Shown piece by piece: positions 7,876 through 14,902 of a DNA stretch of 64,000 nt; positions within the stretch are counted from its first letter, which is position 1, and each line of letters opens with the position of its first letter. The stretch is from Caldimicrobium sp964493015. Its GTDB lineage: Bacteria > Desulfobacterota > Thermodesulfobacteria > Thermodesulfobacteriales > Thermodesulfobacteriaceae. The stretch lies in the NCBI GenBank assembly GCA_964493015.1, contig CAZBLU010000002.1, forward strand, positions 13,697 through 77,696. Direction: 5' to 3'. The notes beneath the pieces are model-generated. The model was not told the origin of the DNA, did no database searches, and saw nothing but the letters and a program-made list of their open reading frames with translations. The position numbers were made by a program, and so were the translations under genes.

Positions 7876-8527
7876 CCTCATCCCAACCGAGCCTCTCAAT
7901 AATAGCTCCCAATCTCTCACCTTTCTCATTATATTGCTTGTAAAGGTTTATAACTCTGCGGAAGATATCTAAAACCTCATGAGCTTCTGCGTAGGTAAGA
8001 AAAGTGGCTAACCTGGGGTGTCTTCCTAATTTTCCACCAAGATAGATCTTATATCCTCTAAAACCCTCGCTAAGGGCTTCCTCAGGACAAATTTTAACGC
8101 AATGGCCACAGCCCACACACCTTTCTTCATTAATCTTTGGTCCGTAATCCGTAAGCTTTATAGCTTTTTCTTCACAGACCTCAAGACAGGATCCGCAGAA
8201 GGAACAGGCCTTGGGATTTATCTCTACCTTTATTACCCCGTGTAGGGCAAAATCAGTAATCTGTATCTGAGAACAGGCATTGGGACACTCAGAAAGACCT
8301 ACCTTGAACTTATGATGGGCCTTGAGAGGTCCTTTCACTTTTTCCTTTAAAAATTCGGTAATTTTTTCCTCCTCAAGTATTATCTCCAAGTTCTTTAAAA
8401 GTTCTTCCGAAGTGTTAAGGGCATTAGGACAGGAATTTAGGCCAAAACATCCGCTCACTTCATATCCCTTTTCAGCCTTGGAAACCTTATCTAAGAGAAC
8501 CTCTTTGGCCTTTTTTTCCCAATCCAT
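7850..8527 (-). CDS. Small siroheme sulfite/nitrite-type reductase with inserted two-cluster ferredoxin domain
   Basis: A 225-residue protein with the siroheme-[4Fe-4S] signature C-x5-C (Cys27, Cys33 in GCFGLNSCPN) and C-x3-C (Cys81, Cys85 in ECPNACSQ). These are followed by two complete ferredoxin motifs, CSFCGSCLEVCEE (108-118) and CVGCGHCVKICPE (137-147), then a C-terminal reductase segment. This is the layout of single-subunit low-molecular-weight assimilatory-type sulfite reductases and Dsr-like proteins of anaerobes, which reduce sulfite (or nitrite) by six electrons. It is the last gene of the three-gene operon starting at 9809, three bases after the 4Fe-4S protein. Substrate is not decided by sequence. 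Not DsrA or DsrB: far too short. Confidence 0.8.
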   Translation of the reverse strand: MDWEKKAKEVLLDKVSKAEKGYEVSGCFGLNSCPNALNTSEELLKNLEIILEEEKITEFLKEKVKGPLKAHHKFKVGLSECPNACSQIQITDFALHGVIKVEINPKACSFCGSCLEVCEEKAIKLTDYGPKINEERCVGCGHCVKICPEEALSEGFRGYKIYLGGKLGRHPRLATFLTYAEAHEVLDIFRRVINLYKQYNEKGERLGAIIERLGWDEVKRLLLED

Positions 8528-8529
8528 AT

Positions 8530-9270
8530 CTAAATCTCCTCTTCCTTTAAGAGTTCTCCCCGTACACCTATGGTATAAACTTTAAAAGATTTATCAAGAT
8601 TAGCAAGTTTTCTTGCCTCATTCAAGATATACACCAATCCCTTACAACAAGGCACCTCCATAATAGCAACTTCTACACTTTGCAAAGGGACCTTAGCAAA
8701 GATTTCTGCAAATTTTTCTATATATAATTCTGCAGGGTCAAACTTAGGACAGCCAAGCATAATTTTTCTTTCAGGAAGTAGCTCTGAATGTAATCCTGGA
8801 TAGGCCACAGCCACACAGTCTGCACAGACAAGAAGTTTGGCCTCTCTCAAAAATGGCGCAGAAGTAGGTATTAGTCTTATCTGCACAGGCCAATGAGTAA
8901 GAGTAGAGGGAATTGATCTGTGAGTGGGGCTTAAACTACTTTTTTCAAACTCTCTCAATTGATAAGAGGGACATCCACAGGCAAGCGGTGGAAAATCTTT
9001 AGCCTTCTCTTGAGTCTCCTTAAGTCTTCTCAGATGCTCCTCTACAGCATGCTCATCAAAGGCCTCAGCCTCTCTTTCTACAATCTTTAAAGCACCTGTG
9101 GGACACTCTCCGATACAGGCCCCTAAGCCATCGCATAAAAATTCACCTACTAATTTGGCCTTTCCCTCAACAAGGGCAATAGCTCCTTCCTGACAGGCAA
9201 GAACGCATTGACCACACCCGTTGCAAAGCTCTTCATCGATCTCAATAATCTTTCTCCATACCTTAGTCAT
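8530..9270 (-). CDS. 4Fe-4S protein with N-terminal two-cluster ferredoxin and Cys-rich C-terminal half
   Basis: A 246-residue protein. Residues 1-60 carry two 4Fe-4S motifs: regular CNGCGQCVLAC (16-26) and unusual CDGLGACIGECP (46-57, spacing C-x5-C-x3-C). The C-terminal half holds further cysteines in ACGCPSY, VCADCVA, LGCPKFD and VPCCKGL. Proteins of this type occur in anaerobes near hybrid-cluster and nitrite/sulfite enzymes under FNR-like control and are thought to be electron carriers; the precise role is not known. It lies between the zinc-ribbon gene and the reductase with 2-base gaps, so it plausibly feeds electrons to the reductase. Confidence 0.75.
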   Translation of the reverse strand: MTKVWRKIIEIDEELCNGCGQCVLACQEGAIALVEGKAKLVGEFLCDGLGACIGECPTGALKIVEREAEAFDEHAVEEHLRRLKETQEKAKDFPPLACGCPSYQLREFEKSSLSPTHRSIPSTLTHWPVQIRLIPTSAPFLREAKLLVCADCVAVAYPGLHSELLPERKIMLGCPKFDPAELYIEKFAEIFAKVPLQSVEVAIMEVPCCKGLVYILNEARKLANLDKSFKVYTIGVRGELLKEEEI

Positions 9271-9272
9271 AA

Positions 9273-9809
9273 CTATTCTCCCTCCTTTAATAGTTCTCCC
9301 TTTAGGGATTCTAAATCTAAGTCTGTTGGTAAATTCTTTAACTTTATTCTTATTTCATCCCAGAGCACTTCCGGTAACCTTGCCATTTTATATAACTCTT
9401 CTCTCTGTTCAGGGGTGAGATAATAAAAGATCAGAAGAAAAAGTTTAGTTCCTGGGGATTGTCCCTTCTCTTTAAGGGTGTCTTCAAGTTCTTTGAAAGT
9501 GTTCCTTAAAGAATAATAAAAATTTGCAGGTAAAACTTTCTCTAAATGGGAGAGTAGTCTCTCTTTCAAGAGATTGGCCTTTTCTCTGATAAGTTCTGGA
9601 GGTAGTTCTCCGAGACAGAGCTCAGCATATTTACAATAGGCAGCACAGCCAAAGTCCATTCGGGGATTGGGCACTGTTCTCTTACAATGAGGACATTTTC
9701 TTACAGTGTCGTCCTTAAAAAATTCAATACTTTCTCCACAATGAGGACAGTTAACCTCAAAGATGGCATCCTCTTTCCAGTATCTCCAATCTTGTCCAGG
9801 ACACCGCAT
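9273..9809 (-). CDS. Zinc-ribbon protein of the reductase operon, unknown function
   Basis: A 178-residue protein beginning MRCPGQDWRYW. It has a zinc ribbon made of CPHCGE (21-24) and CPHCKR (39-42), then CAAYCKYAELC (55-65), a second cysteine set that could bind a cluster. The remainder (70-178) is predicted helical without recognisable catalytic residues. The same PGQD-zinc-ribbon start is found, as I recall it, in proteins of other anaerobes that sometimes continue into an HD phosphohydrolase domain; here the HD part is missing. It is the first gene after the FNR-like site, with ribosome site AAGGAGG. Confidence 0.65.
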   Translation of the reverse strand: MRCPGQDWRYWKEDAIFEVNCPHCGESIEFFKDDTVRKCPHCKRTVPNPRMDFGCAAYCKYAELCLGELPPELIREKANLLKERLLSHLEKVLPANFYYSLRNTFKELEDTLKEKGQSPGTKLFLLIFYYLTPEQREELYKMARLPEVLWDEIRIKLKNLPTDLDLESLKGELLKEGE

Positions 9810-9831
9810 TTTAAAACCTCCTTATTAAAAA

Positions 9832-9870
9832 AATAAAGCACTTTTGAGAAAATAACTTGATCTATATCAA
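9832..9870 (-). promoter_or_regulatory. FNR/HcpR-like operator and promoter of the siroheme reductase operon
   Basis: TTGATCTATATCAA at 9857-9870 is a perfect TTGAT-N4-ATCAA palindrome, the consensus half-sites of FNR-type Crp/Fnr regulators; HcpR of sulfate reducers uses a related site. On the minus strand a possible -10 TTTATT lies at 9837-9832, so the operator would be centred near -39 from a start around 9825. That is close to the usual class II activation position. There is no good -35 hexamer, as expected for an activator-dependent promoter. The regulator gene is not in this window. Confidence 0.65.
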
Positions 9871-10045
9871 ACTCTTCCTCCTAAATAATCCCCACTCTTT
9901 AAAACTAAGGACACTCCCTTGAGAGATGTCTTTTAAGCAGGCTGTATATGTTTTTTAAAGGCCTTTACTCCCTGTGGTCATTTCATAGCATGTTACACTT
10001 ATCAAGGATAAATTGTTTTGCAGTAATAAGTTCTGTCAACTTGGC

Positions 10046-10073
10046 TTGAAAAGAGAAAAAAAGAAAGTATTAT
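10046..10073 (+). promoter_or_regulatory. Possible promoter for the leuC operon
   Basis: TTGAAA (10046-10051), a 16-base spacer, then TATTAT (10068-10073), 34 bases before the leuC ATG. Otherwise 9871-10045 holds only AT-rich sequence and a TAAAGGCCTTTA palindrome near 9955-9966, and no gene. Confidence 0.45.
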
Positions 10074-10106
10074 TATGAAGAAAACTAAAAAGTTGGGGAG
10101 TAAAAG

Positions 10107-11381
10107 ATGAAGAAAAAACCCATGACTCTTGCTCAGAAGATTTTAGCTCACAAGCTTAACCTTCCCTATGTAGAGCCTGGAGAGCTGGTTGAAGTTCCTG
10201 TAGATCTTACTTTGGCTAATGATATCACTGCGCCCCTTGCCATTAAGGTCTTTGAAAGCACTTGCATTGAAAAGGTCTTTGACCCAGAAAAGATAGTTTT
10301 AGTTATGGATCACTTTACTCCAAACAAGGATATCAAAAGTGCAGAGCAAGTCAGGATCTGTAGAGAGTTTGCCCGAAAATATGGTATCAAACACTATTAT
10401 GAAGGGGGTAACTGTGGGATTGAACATGCCCTTCTTCCTGAGCTTGGATTGATTACCCCTGGAGACATTGTCATTGGAGCTGATAGCCACACCTGCACTT
10501 ACGGGGCTCTTGGGGCCTTTGCCACAGGAGTTGGTTCAACTGATCTTGCCGCTGCCTGGATTACTGGGAAAACCTGGTTTAAAGTCCCTGAGACGATCAA
10601 GTTTGTCTATTATGGTAAACTTAGACCTTGGGTTACAGGAAAAGACCTCATCCTCCATACCATTGGTGATATTGGCGTAGATGGAGCCCTTTATATGTCC
10701 ATGGAATTTACAGGAGAGGCCATAAAAAGTCTTTCCATGGCTGAAAGAATGACTATGTCTAACATGGCTATTGAAGCAGGCGGGAAGGTTGGCCTAATAG
10801 AGGCAGACAGAAAGACCCTTCAATTTATCCGCGATAAAATCAAAAAGAAACCTCTGCTCCTAAAGGCAGATGAGAAAGCCCCTTATAAAGAGATAAGAGA
10901 ATATGACTGTTCCAAGATAGATTTAGTTGTAGCTCTCCCTCATCTCCCCTCCAATGTTAAACCAGTAAAGGAGCTTCCAAGTAAGATTTATATTGATCAG
11001 GTGGTCATCGGCTCCTGCACCAATGGGAGATATGAGGACTTAGAGGTGGCAGCTAAAATCCTTAAAGGTAAACGGGTTAATCCTAATGTGAGGTGTATCA
11101 TCATCCCTGCTACTCCTGGAATTTTCAAAAGGGCTCTAAAAAAAGGATTACTGCAGATCTTCGTGGAGGCTGGGGCTATTATTTCTCCACCCACCTGTGG
11201 GCCATGTCTCGGAGGGCATATGGGAATCTTGGCTAAAGGAGAAAGGGCTGTAGCCACCACCAATAGAAATTTTGTAGGGCGTATGGGGCATCCTGAGAGC
11301 GAGGTCTATCTTGCAGGACCAGCTGTAGCTGCTGCTTCGGCAGTGTTAGGCTACATAGGAACCCCTGAGGAAGTTCTCTAA
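10107..11381 (+). CDS. leuC: 3-isopropylmalate dehydratase large subunit (archaeal/short LeuC type)
   Basis: A 424-residue aconitase-superfamily large subunit. The cluster ligands are Cys304 in GSCTNGRYEDL, and Cys364 and Cys367 in PTCGPCLGG. GADSHTCTYGALGAFATGVGSTD is family-typical (read in parts at residues 124-146). At 424 residues it belongs to the short LeuC/HacA branch rather than the 470-residue enterobacterial one; homoaconitase activity cannot be excluded from sequence. With LeuD it isomerises isopropylmalate in leucine synthesis. Ribosome site GGGGAGT precedes ATG. Unusually, the partner leuD is not next: an MNT-HEPN pair starts four bases after the leuC stop. Confidence 0.93.
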   Translation: MKKKPMTLAQKILAHKLNLPYVEPGELVEVPVDLTLANDITAPLAIKVFESTCIEKVFDPEKIVLVMDHFTPNKDIKSAEQVRICREFARKYGIKHYYEGGNCGIEHALLPELGLITPGDIVIGADSHTCTYGALGAFATGVGSTDLAAAWITGKTWFKVPETIKFVYYGKLRPWVTGKDLILHTIGDIGVDGALYMSMEFTGEAIKSLSMAERMTMSNMAIEAGGKVGLIEADRKTLQFIRDKIKKKPLLLKADEKAPYKEIREYDCSKIDLVVALPHLPSNVKPVKELPSKIYIDQVVIGSCTNGRYEDLEVAAKILKGKRVNPNVRCIIIPATPGIFKRALKKGLLQIFVEAGAIISPPTCGPCLGGHMGILAKGERAVATTNRNFVGRMGHPESEVYLAGPAVAAASAVLGYIGTPEEVL

Positions 11382-11385
11382 AGCG

Positions 11386-11754
11386 ATGCCTACTCAGCAA
11401 GAGGCTAAATTTAAAAAACCTCAAAGCCTGTCCTCTGAAGAAAGAGAAAAACTTATCCACAGAATTAAAAATCTCTTGCAACAGAGAGAAGACATCCTAT
11501 TTGCCTATCTTTTTGGTCCCTTTGCTGAAGGAGGTCCTTTTAGGGATATTGATCTTGCCCTTGGGGGAAGGGAACCTTTTACCTTAGGGGCTCTTTTTGA
11601 GCTAAACGAACTCTTAGAAAAGGAGTTATTTAGTAGAAGAATAGTGCCTTTTAGTAGAGAAGTGGAGCTGAGGACAGACCTTATAGAAAGATGTTCTCGC
11701 CTTTATCCTGAATATGTGTTCTTTTGTAGACTCTTTTTACACATAGGAATATAG
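11386..11754 (+). CDS. MNT-type nucleotidyltransferase (MntA-like antitoxin)
   Basis: A 122-residue minimal nucleotidyltransferase. The catalytic strand-helix reads FGPFAEG (43-49) followed by RDIDLAL, with Asp54 and Asp56 as the metal-binding pair. The usual GSxARG serine is Pro45 here, and the Arg is Glu48, so activity may be altered. In characterised MntA-HepT systems such proteins AMPylate and neutralise a HEPN ribonuclease. It starts four bases after leuC and ends 11 bases before the HEPN gene, which fits an antitoxin-toxin pair. The first 20 residues are family-unlike and the exact start is not certain. Confidence 0.8.
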   Translation: MPTQQEAKFKKPQSLSSEEREKLIHRIKNLLQQREDILFAYLFGPFAEGGPFRDIDLALGGREPFTLGALFELNELLEKELFSRRIVPFSREVELRTDLIERCSRLYPEYVFFCRLFLHIGI

Positions 11755-11765
11755 CTCAGGAACTT

Positions 11766-12134
11766 ATGACTATTAATAGGAAAAAAATTGAGCAAAATGT
11801 AAAAGACCTCTTAGAGGCCTATTATGTTATAGACCATTTAACTAACTCGCCCTTAGAGGAAACCCTTCAAAACATAGCGCAGCGCTGGTCCCTGAGATAT
11901 GCTTTAATCCTGGCAGTAGAGGCCATAAGCACGATTTTAACACATCTCCTAAGCAAGGTCTACGGGATTTCATATAACTCTTACAGAGATGGTATAGAAA
12001 AGGCCGTGAAAAAAGGAATAATTAGCGAAGATGTGGGAATTCCTATTAAAGGACTCATCTCACTCAGAAATTTATTGATCCATGGTTATTGGGAAATTAA
12101 TGATACAAATAATTTATTGAAGGAGGCTCTATGA
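11766..12134 (+). CDS. HepT-like HEPN ribonuclease toxin (DUF86)
   Basis: A 122-residue all-helical HEPN protein with the catalytic R-x4-H-x-Y motif intact as RNLLIHGYW (Arg101, His106, Tyr108). Proteins of this family cut RNA and are silenced by the adjacent MNT partner. It is a little shorter than usual after the motif, ending 14 residues past Tyr108. The stop overlaps the leuD start as ATGA, so making LeuD may depend on ribosomes finishing this gene. No ribosome site stronger than CTCAGGAA is seen before its ATG. Confidence 0.85.
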   Translation: MTINRKKIEQNVKDLLEAYYVIDHLTNSPLEETLQNIAQRWSLRYALILAVEAISTILTHLLSKVYGISYNSYRDGIEKAVKKGIISEDVGIPIKGLISLRNLLIHGYWEINDTNNLLKEAL

Positions 12135-12634
12135 TTAGGGGAAAAGTTTGGAGATTTGGAGATAATGTGGATACGGACGTAATTATTCCAGCAAGATATT
12201 TGAACACCACTGATCCAGAAGAACTGGCTAAACATTGTATGGAAGATGCAGATCCAGAATTTGCAAAAAAGGTAAAAAAGGGCGACATAATGGTTGCAGG
12301 GAGAAACTTTGGGTGTGGCTCCTCTCGAGAACATGCTCCTATTGCTATTAAGGCCTCAGGGATTTCCTGTGTAGTTGCTGAATCCTTTGCCCGAATCTTT
12401 TACCGAAATGCCTTTAATACAGGACTGCTCATTATTGAATGTCCTGAAGCTGCTAAAGAGGCAGAAACAGGAGATGAACTGGAAATTGATATTGAGACAG
12501 GAAAAATAATTAATCACACAAAGGGAAAAACCTATATAATAAAACCTTTACCCATTTTTATGAAACAAATTCTTGAAGATGGAGGATTAATACCACATAT
12601 AATGAAAAAATTTGAAGCAAAATGCAAGGTATAA
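12131..12634 (+). CDS. leuD: 3-isopropylmalate dehydratase small subunit
   Basis: A 167-residue swivel-domain subunit with family motifs RFGDNVDTDVIIPARYL near the N-terminus, FGCGSSREHAPIA (about 57-69) and ARIFYRNAFNTG. The short length matches the archaeal-type LeuD that pairs with 420-residue LeuC. It is separated from leuC by the MNT-HEPN pair and overlaps hepT by four bases; AAGGAGG lies before its ATG inside hepT. The following HEPN gene begins directly after its TAA. Confidence 0.93.
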   Translation: MIRGKVWRFGDNVDTDVIIPARYLNTTDPEELAKHCMEDADPEFAKKVKKGDIMVAGRNFGCGSSREHAPIAIKASGISCVVAESFARIFYRNAFNTGLLIIECPEAAKEAETGDELEIDIETGKIINHTKGKTYIIKPLPIFMKQILEDGGLIPHIMKKFEAKCKV

Positions 12635-13066
12635 ATGATTAAGAAATTGCTAAAGAAGAGTGAGTGGGATAGATATTACAGACAGGCAAGGCATAATTAT
12701 GAATCGGCTAAGAGAGATTATGAGTATGGCGATTATGCTTGGGCCTGTTTTAAGGCACAGCAGGCTGGAGAGATTTTATTGAAAGGCTTTTTAAGAGCCC
12801 TTGGGAAATTTTGCACAGGTCATTCTATATACAATTTATTATTATCTTTAGAAGAGCTTTATGAAGTTCCTGAGGACATTAAGACCTGTAGTAAAATACT
12901 TGACAAGGCTTATATACCGACCAGATATCCAGATGCCCATATGTTTGGAGCTCCCTTTGAGCTCTATTCCAAAGAAGAGGTAAGACAATTTTTTGACTGT
13001 GTGGAGAGGCTCTTTCAGTTTATTGAGGAATTATATGGGGATATCCAAAAGTCTCAGGGCCTATAA
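12635..13066 (+). CDS. HEPN domain protein (PF05168-like), second HEPN/MNT pair
   Basis: A 143-residue helical protein with the HEPN pattern W....A..N...A, then ACFKAQQAGEILLKGFL (38-54), His63 in TGHSIYNLL and RYPDAH (97-102). It lacks the R-x4-H-x-Y motif of the first pair and belongs to the other large HEPN group, in which RNase activity is not established. It starts with no gap after leuD and overlaps its MNT partner by 32 bases. A GTATAAATG junction has no ribosome site, so it likely relies on translational coupling to leuD. Confidence 0.82.
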   Translation: MIKKLLKKSEWDRYYRQARHNYESAKRDYEYGDYAWACFKAQQAGEILLKGFLRALGKFCTGHSIYNLLLSLEELYEVPEDIKTCSKILDKAYIPTRYPDAHMFGAPFELYSKEEVRQFFDCVERLFQFIEELYGDIQKSQGL

Positions 13067-13391
13067 GGAAAGGGGCTTTCAAAAGGCCTTAGAAGAGGTC
13101 AGAAACTACTTAAAGGGCCTTGGGCTTGTAAAATATAAAGCTATTCTTTTTGGTTCCTATGCCAGAGGTGACTTTTCAGAGGGTAGTGATATAGATCTTT
13201 TGATTATCTCAGATGAGTTACCTGAAGATCTTAGAGCTAGGCTTGACTTCCTCTTTTTAAAGAGAGACCTTGCCCCAAGGGTGGAACCTATTGGGTGGAC
13301 TAAGAGGGAATATGAACTTAGAAAGGAAGCTGAAGACCCCTTTATTGAACTCATAGAAAGCGAAGGGATAGTTCTATGGGACAATCTATAA
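13035..13391 (+). CDS. MNT-type nucleotidyltransferase, partner of the HEPN protein
   Basis: I chose the ATG at 13035 (118 residues), which overlaps the HEPN gene by 32 bases; an earlier in-frame start would add a non-family stretch. The nucleotidyltransferase motif is canonical: FGSYARG (39-45) and GSDIDLLI, with Asp52 and Asp54. The C-terminus (EPIGWTKREYE, PFIELIESEG) is typical of minimal MNTs paired with PF05168 HEPN proteins. Gene order (HEPN first) is the reverse of the pair between leuC and leuD. It overlaps mazG by 16 bases. Confidence 0.85.
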   Translation: MGISKSLRAYKERGFQKALEEVRNYLKGLGLVKYKAILFGSYARGDFSEGSDIDLLIISDELPEDLRARLDFLFLKRDLAPRVEPIGWTKREYELRKEAEDPFIELIESEGIVLWDNL

Positions 13392-14173
13392 ATTTTCAAT
13401 TTTTAACCCCTGCTGATCTCAGCGCACTTTACGAGGTGATAGTCGCTTTGCGAGGAGAAGGGGGCTGTCCCTGGGACAAAAAGCAAACTCCAGAAAGTCT
13501 AAAAAAATATCTTCTGGAAGAAACTTATGAGGTGCTTGAGGCCATTGATAAAGGTTACCCCTTAGAGATTATGGAGGAACTGGGGGATCTTCTCTTTCTC
13601 ACTCTCTTTATCATCTATCTCTATGAAGAGAGGAGGGATTTTACCCTTAAAAATCTTGTCTATAACACCTTTAATAAAATGGTATCAAGACATCCCCATG
13701 TTTTTGGTGAGAAAATAGTTCAGTCCGCTGAAGAAGTCTTAAAAAACTGGCAAAAAATAAAGGAAAAAGAAGGCAAAGGGGATTCTGTTCTGGGCAACAT
13801 ACCTAAAAGCATGCCTGCCCTTCAGAGGGCCTTTAGAATAGGGGAAAGGGCTGGAAGAGTTGGTTTTGATTGGTCAAAACCAGAAGAGGTCTTAAAAAAG
13901 GTCTATGAGGAATTAAGAGAGGTTGAGGAGGCTCTGGCAGAGAATTCGCAAATAAAAATTAAAGAAGAATTAGGGGATCTACTCTTTGCTATAGCCAACC
14001 TTTCCAGAAAGCTAAATCTCAATCCCGAAGAGGTGTTAAGGGAAGCAGTAGAAAAGTTTGAGAAAAGATTTAGGGCCATGGAGACTGAAATCAAAGCCAT
14101 GGGACGGGAGTTAAGAGAACTCAGTCTTGAAGAAATGGATACAATTTGGGAAAGCTTAAAAGAGAAAGATTGA
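13376..14173 (+). CDS. mazG: Nucleoside triphosphate pyrophosphohydrolase MazG
   Basis: A 265-residue protein with two MazG repeats. The N-terminal one has GGCPWDKKQT, EETYEVLEAID and EELGDLLFL; the C-terminal one has EELREVEEAL and EELGDLLFAIANL, providing the EExxE and ExxD metal sites. It hydrolyses (d)NTPs to NMP and pyrophosphate and in Escherichia coli also lowers ppGpp; here it may just clean the nucleotide pool. It overlaps the MNT gene by 16 bases, so a nucleotide-using enzyme and a nucleotide-removing enzyme are coupled. Confidence 0.93.
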   Translation: MGQSINFQFLTPADLSALYEVIVALRGEGGCPWDKKQTPESLKKYLLEETYEVLEAIDKGYPLEIMEELGDLLFLTLFIIYLYEERRDFTLKNLVYNTFNKMVSRHPHVFGEKIVQSAEEVLKNWQKIKEKEGKGDSVLGNIPKSMPALQRAFRIGERAGRVGFDWSKPEEVLKKVYEELREVEEALAENSQIKIKEELGDLLFAIANLSRKLNLNPEEVLREAVEKFEKRFRAMETEIKAMGRELRELSLEEMDTIWESLKEKD

Positions 14174-14182
14174 TACAGAAAA

Positions 14183-14902
14183 ATGATAAGAATCAAAAAT
14201 CTTTATTACCAGATAAATGGAAAAGTGGTTTTGGAAGATATTAATCTGGAGGTGTCAAAAGGCGATTTTTTGGCTATCATTGGACCAAATGGTGGAGGTA
14301 AAAGCACTTTAATTAGATGTCTTCTTGGTTTTATCAAACCTCAAAAAGGGGAAATCTTTCTTTGGGAGACTAAATTAGAGGACTTTAGAGAGTGGTATAA
14401 AATAGGTTATGTTCCCCAAAGGGCTGGTAAGGAACTGAGTTCACTCATCCCTCTCACTGTGAAGGAATTTTTACAATTACCTTCTTCTTGGTATCACACG
14501 AGAATAGAAAGAGACTATCTTTACTTCCTAATAGAAAAGTTTGGCCTTACTCACCTATTGAGTAAAAAAATCTATCAGCTTTCTTTTGGGCAACTCCAGA
14601 GGGCTTATATTGTGAGGGCCCTATCCCTTAAGCCAGAGCTTTTAATCCTTGATGAGCCCTCTGTTGGTTTGGATTTTATCTTGCAAGAGGTCTTTTACCA
14701 ATTTCTCTCTGAATTTCACCAAAAGGGGCTAACTATCATACTTATTACGCATGAAACCTGGCTTGTGAGCAAAGAGGTTAACAAAATTGCCTGTCTCAAT
14801 CAAAAACTCTACTTTCACGGTGAACATAAAGACTTTTGTGTCTTTGCCGAAAAAGAGGCCTATGGTTTTCCCTTTCACCGTATAGAACACACCCATTGGT
14901 AA
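14183..14902 (+). CDS. ABC transporter ATP-binding protein, zinc/manganese type (ZnuC-like)
   Basis: A 239-residue ATPase with Walker A GPNGGGKST (32-40), Q-loop VPQRAGK, signature LSFGQLQRA (weaker than LSGGQ), Walker B LLILDEPSVGLD and switch His in LITHE. The C-terminus FHRIEHTHW is His-rich, as in metal-uptake ATPases. The permease gene follows with a TAATG overlap. No solute-binding protein gene is next to it, so the periplasmic receptor must be elsewhere. Confidence 0.85.
   Translation: MIRIKNLYYQINGKVVLEDINLEVSKGDFLAIIGPNGGGKSTLIRCLLGFIKPQKGEIFLWETKLEDFREWYKIGYVPQRAGKELSSLIPLTVKEFLQLPSSWYHTRIERDYLYFLIEKFGLTHLLSKKIYQLSFGQLQRAYIVRALSLKPELLILDEPSVGLDFILQEVFYQFLSEFHQKGLTIILITHETWLVSKEVNKIACLNQKLYFHGEHKDFCVFAEKEAYGFPFHRIEHTHW

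Noticed and set aside
7850..8527. Calling the siroheme protein dissimilatory sulfite reductase DsrA/DsrB.
   Set aside because: At 225 residues it is about half the size of DsrA/B and single-chain; the small assimilatory-type/Dsr-like group fits better.
9953..9968. Palindrome TAAAGGCCTTTA in the leuC upstream region as an operator.
   Set aside because: Short AT/GC palindromes of this type are common here (AAGGCC-rich codons), and it matches no regulator consensus known to me.
10075..10110. An 11-codon upstream ORF (MKKTKKLGSKR) whose stop overlaps the leuC start, as a possible leader peptide for attenuation.
   Set aside because: It has one leucine only, overlaps the probable -10 region so it may not be transcribed, and no terminator/antiterminator hairpin follows.
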